5,740 nucleotides of DNA, from the NCBI GenBank assembly GCA_900313765.1, contig OMSN01000113.1, forward strand, positions 1 through 5,740, read 5' to 3'. Made by a program: the position numbers and the translations under genes. The notes beneath the pieces were generated by a model. That model did not search any database. It was not told the origin of the DNA and saw only the letters and a program-made list of their open reading frames with translations. This document shows positions 4,824-5,740 of this stretch, piece by piece. The first letter of the stretch is position 1. Each line of letters begins with the position of its first letter. This DNA comes from an uncultured Eubacteriales bacterium (GTDB taxonomy: Bacteria > Bacillota > Clostridia > Lachnospirales > Lachnospiraceae).

Positions 4824-5740
4824 ATGGGATTCAGTGATCTTGGAAAGAAATTATCGAAGATTGGACAGGATACGAAGAACGGCGTGCAGAAGGTGAGTGA
4901 CTCTGTGTCCATTTCCAACCGGATAACAGCAGAGAAGAAGTCGCTGGAGCGGCTGTTTGCCTCTATCGGAGAGGCTGTCTACAAGGAATCTCCGGATGTC
5001 GCGAAGGAAGGCCTGGAAGATGAATGGGCTGCCGTGAAGGTTGCGTATGCGAATATTGCGTCGCTCAATGATCAGCTCAACCATGTCAAAGGAATCATTT
5101 ACTGTCCGAATTGTGGCCGCCCTGCGGCAAAGGGGGACAAGTTCTGCGCGAAGTGTGGTTTCCGTCTTGACAATCTCCAGGAAACAACCGGAAGCAAGGT
5201 GGCGCAGGATATCCGGGAAGCCGGCCAGGAGGTCGGGAAACTTGCGGGCAATGCGGCTGACAAGACCGGTGAACTGGTAGGCGGTGCGGCGGCCGACACG
5301 AAGAATTTCTTCTCGAGACTGAAGGACAGCGCGGCAAAGCTTGCCAAAAATGCAGGTTCGAAGATGAAGTCAAGAATGACTTCGGAGGACATAGAGACCG
5401 ATGACTTCGGCATGAGTGCGATGGATGAGGCACAGAAAGCGGAAGAGGATACGGATGCAGTCAGCGCTGTGGATGAGACTCTTGAAGATGCGGCAGCAGA
5501 GGTGAGTGAGGACGAGTACACTGCCGAGTCTGCGGATCCGGAGGAAGAGGCCGGCGAAAGCGAAGAAGATATGTCTGATCCGGAGCCGGAAGAAGCTGTA
5601 AAGGAGCCGGAAGAAGTTAAAACGGAGCAGGAAGACAGGACAGAAGAGGACGCTTCTGATCTTGCAATGGATGCAGTCATAAGCGGAATCGATGAGGATA
5701 CCCTCCCCGGGGAGACTGAAGCGGCAGATCCCGCTCAGCC
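4824..5740 (+). CDS. Zinc-ribbon protein with helical N-terminus and acidic tail (3' end outside window)
   Basis: ATG 4824 follows a strong GGAGG (4812-4816) by 7 nt; the frame stays open to the window edge (305 complete codons). Residues 1-90 are mostly charged helix with a start (GFSDLGKKLSKIGQDTKNG) like that of clostridial zinc-ribbon proteins of unknown role. Next comes a zinc knuckle, C94-P-N-C97 and C108-A-K-C111, each pair followed by Gly, as in the double-zinc-ribbon/zinc_ribbon_2 type. Residues 125-185 are Ala/Lys/Gly-rich amphipathic helix. From about 187 the chain is strongly acidic (Glu/Asp with Ala, Pro, Ser), low in complexity and probably disordered, including a two-copy EPEE repeat. 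No signal peptide or membrane segment appears in the visible part. The role is unknown; the zinc ribbon could be structural or bind a protein or nucleic acid. It lies 75 bp after the ABC operon on the same strand, but nothing in it ties it to export. Confidence 0.88.
   Translation, partial: MGFSDLGKKLSKIGQDTKNGVQKVSDSVSISNRITAEKKSLERLFASIGEAVYKESPDVAKEGLEDEWAAVKVAYANIASLNDQLNHVKGIIYCPNCGRPAAKGDKFCAKCGFRLDNLQETTGSKVAQDIREAGQEVGKLAGNAADKTGELVGGAAADTKNFFSRLKDSAAKLAKNAGSKMKSRMTSEDIETDDFGMSAMDEAQKAEEDTDAVSAVDETLEDAAAEVSEDEYTAESADPEEEAGESEEDMSDPEPEEAVKEPEEVKTEQEDRTEEDASDLAMDAVISGIDEDTLPGETEAADPAQ
5582..5616 (+). repeat. Two-copy 14-bp direct repeat, 21-bp period, inside the acidic tail
   Basis: GGAGCCGGAAGAAG occurs at 5582-5595 and again at 5603-5616. 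The offset is exactly 21 bp, so the reading frame is kept and the protein shows a seven-residue step, EPEEAVK then EPEEVKT. This looks like a small tandem duplication in a low-complexity acidic region, and such regions often vary in length between strains. Confidence 0.6.

Noticed and set aside
5099..5680. 193-codon serine-rich open frame on the minus strand
   Set aside because: The Ser runs are the reverse complement of Glu/Asp/Ala codons of the acidic tail. The plus-strand frame has a strong ribosome binding site and a zinc-ribbon motif.

Overview
The window looks like ordinary chromosome from a Gram-positive anaerobe of the Clostridia, most likely Lachnospiraceae-like. This is an inference from four things: the two tRNAs resemble the Bacillus/Clostridium elongator Met and Val(UAC) genes, the promoters are SigA-type, the ribosome binding sites are strong GGAGG/GAGGAG types, and the ABC exporter pair has the sequence style of clostridial half-transporters. 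Coding DNA is about half G+C by eye, while intergenic DNA is clearly more A+T-rich.

Layout. Bases 1-71 probably hold the last 22 codons of an unidentified plus-strand gene. A 13-bp perfect hairpin with T-tracts on both strands (107-151) can terminate that gene and also the tRNA operon converging on it. Two tRNA genes follow on the minus strand, Met(CAT) at 155-228 and Val(TAC) at 238-310, with a near-consensus promoter at 346-374. Next on the minus strand is a complete gene for an uncharacterised 156-residue protein (396-866). Its promoter stands back to back with the promoter of a plus-strand operon: the two -35 boxes are only 7 bp apart.

The plus-strand operon encodes two half-size ABC exporters (1015-2811 and 2811-4748) whose stop and start codons overlap by one base. 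Their motifs are complementary. The first subunit has lost the catalytic glutamate and the switch histidine, and also carries a changed Walker A glycine. The second keeps all of these but has an altered signature motif. This is the pattern of a heterodimeric exporter of the TM287/288, BmrCD, LmrCD type, with one degenerate and one catalytic ATP site. The substrate cannot be read from the sequence.

After a 75-bp gap with two small dyads and a possible extended -10 promoter, a third plus-strand gene (4824 to the window end, incomplete) encodes a zinc-ribbon protein with a helical N-terminus, a CxxC-x10-CxxC zinc knuckle, an amphipathic alanine/lysine-rich stretch and a long acidic tail.

I see no mobile element, CRISPR array, phage gene or clearly new multi-gene system. 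The points most worth a second look are the fourfold degeneracy of one ATP site, the start codon of the first ABC gene, the shared divergent promoter region with the unknown 156-residue protein, and the architecture of the zinc-ribbon protein.
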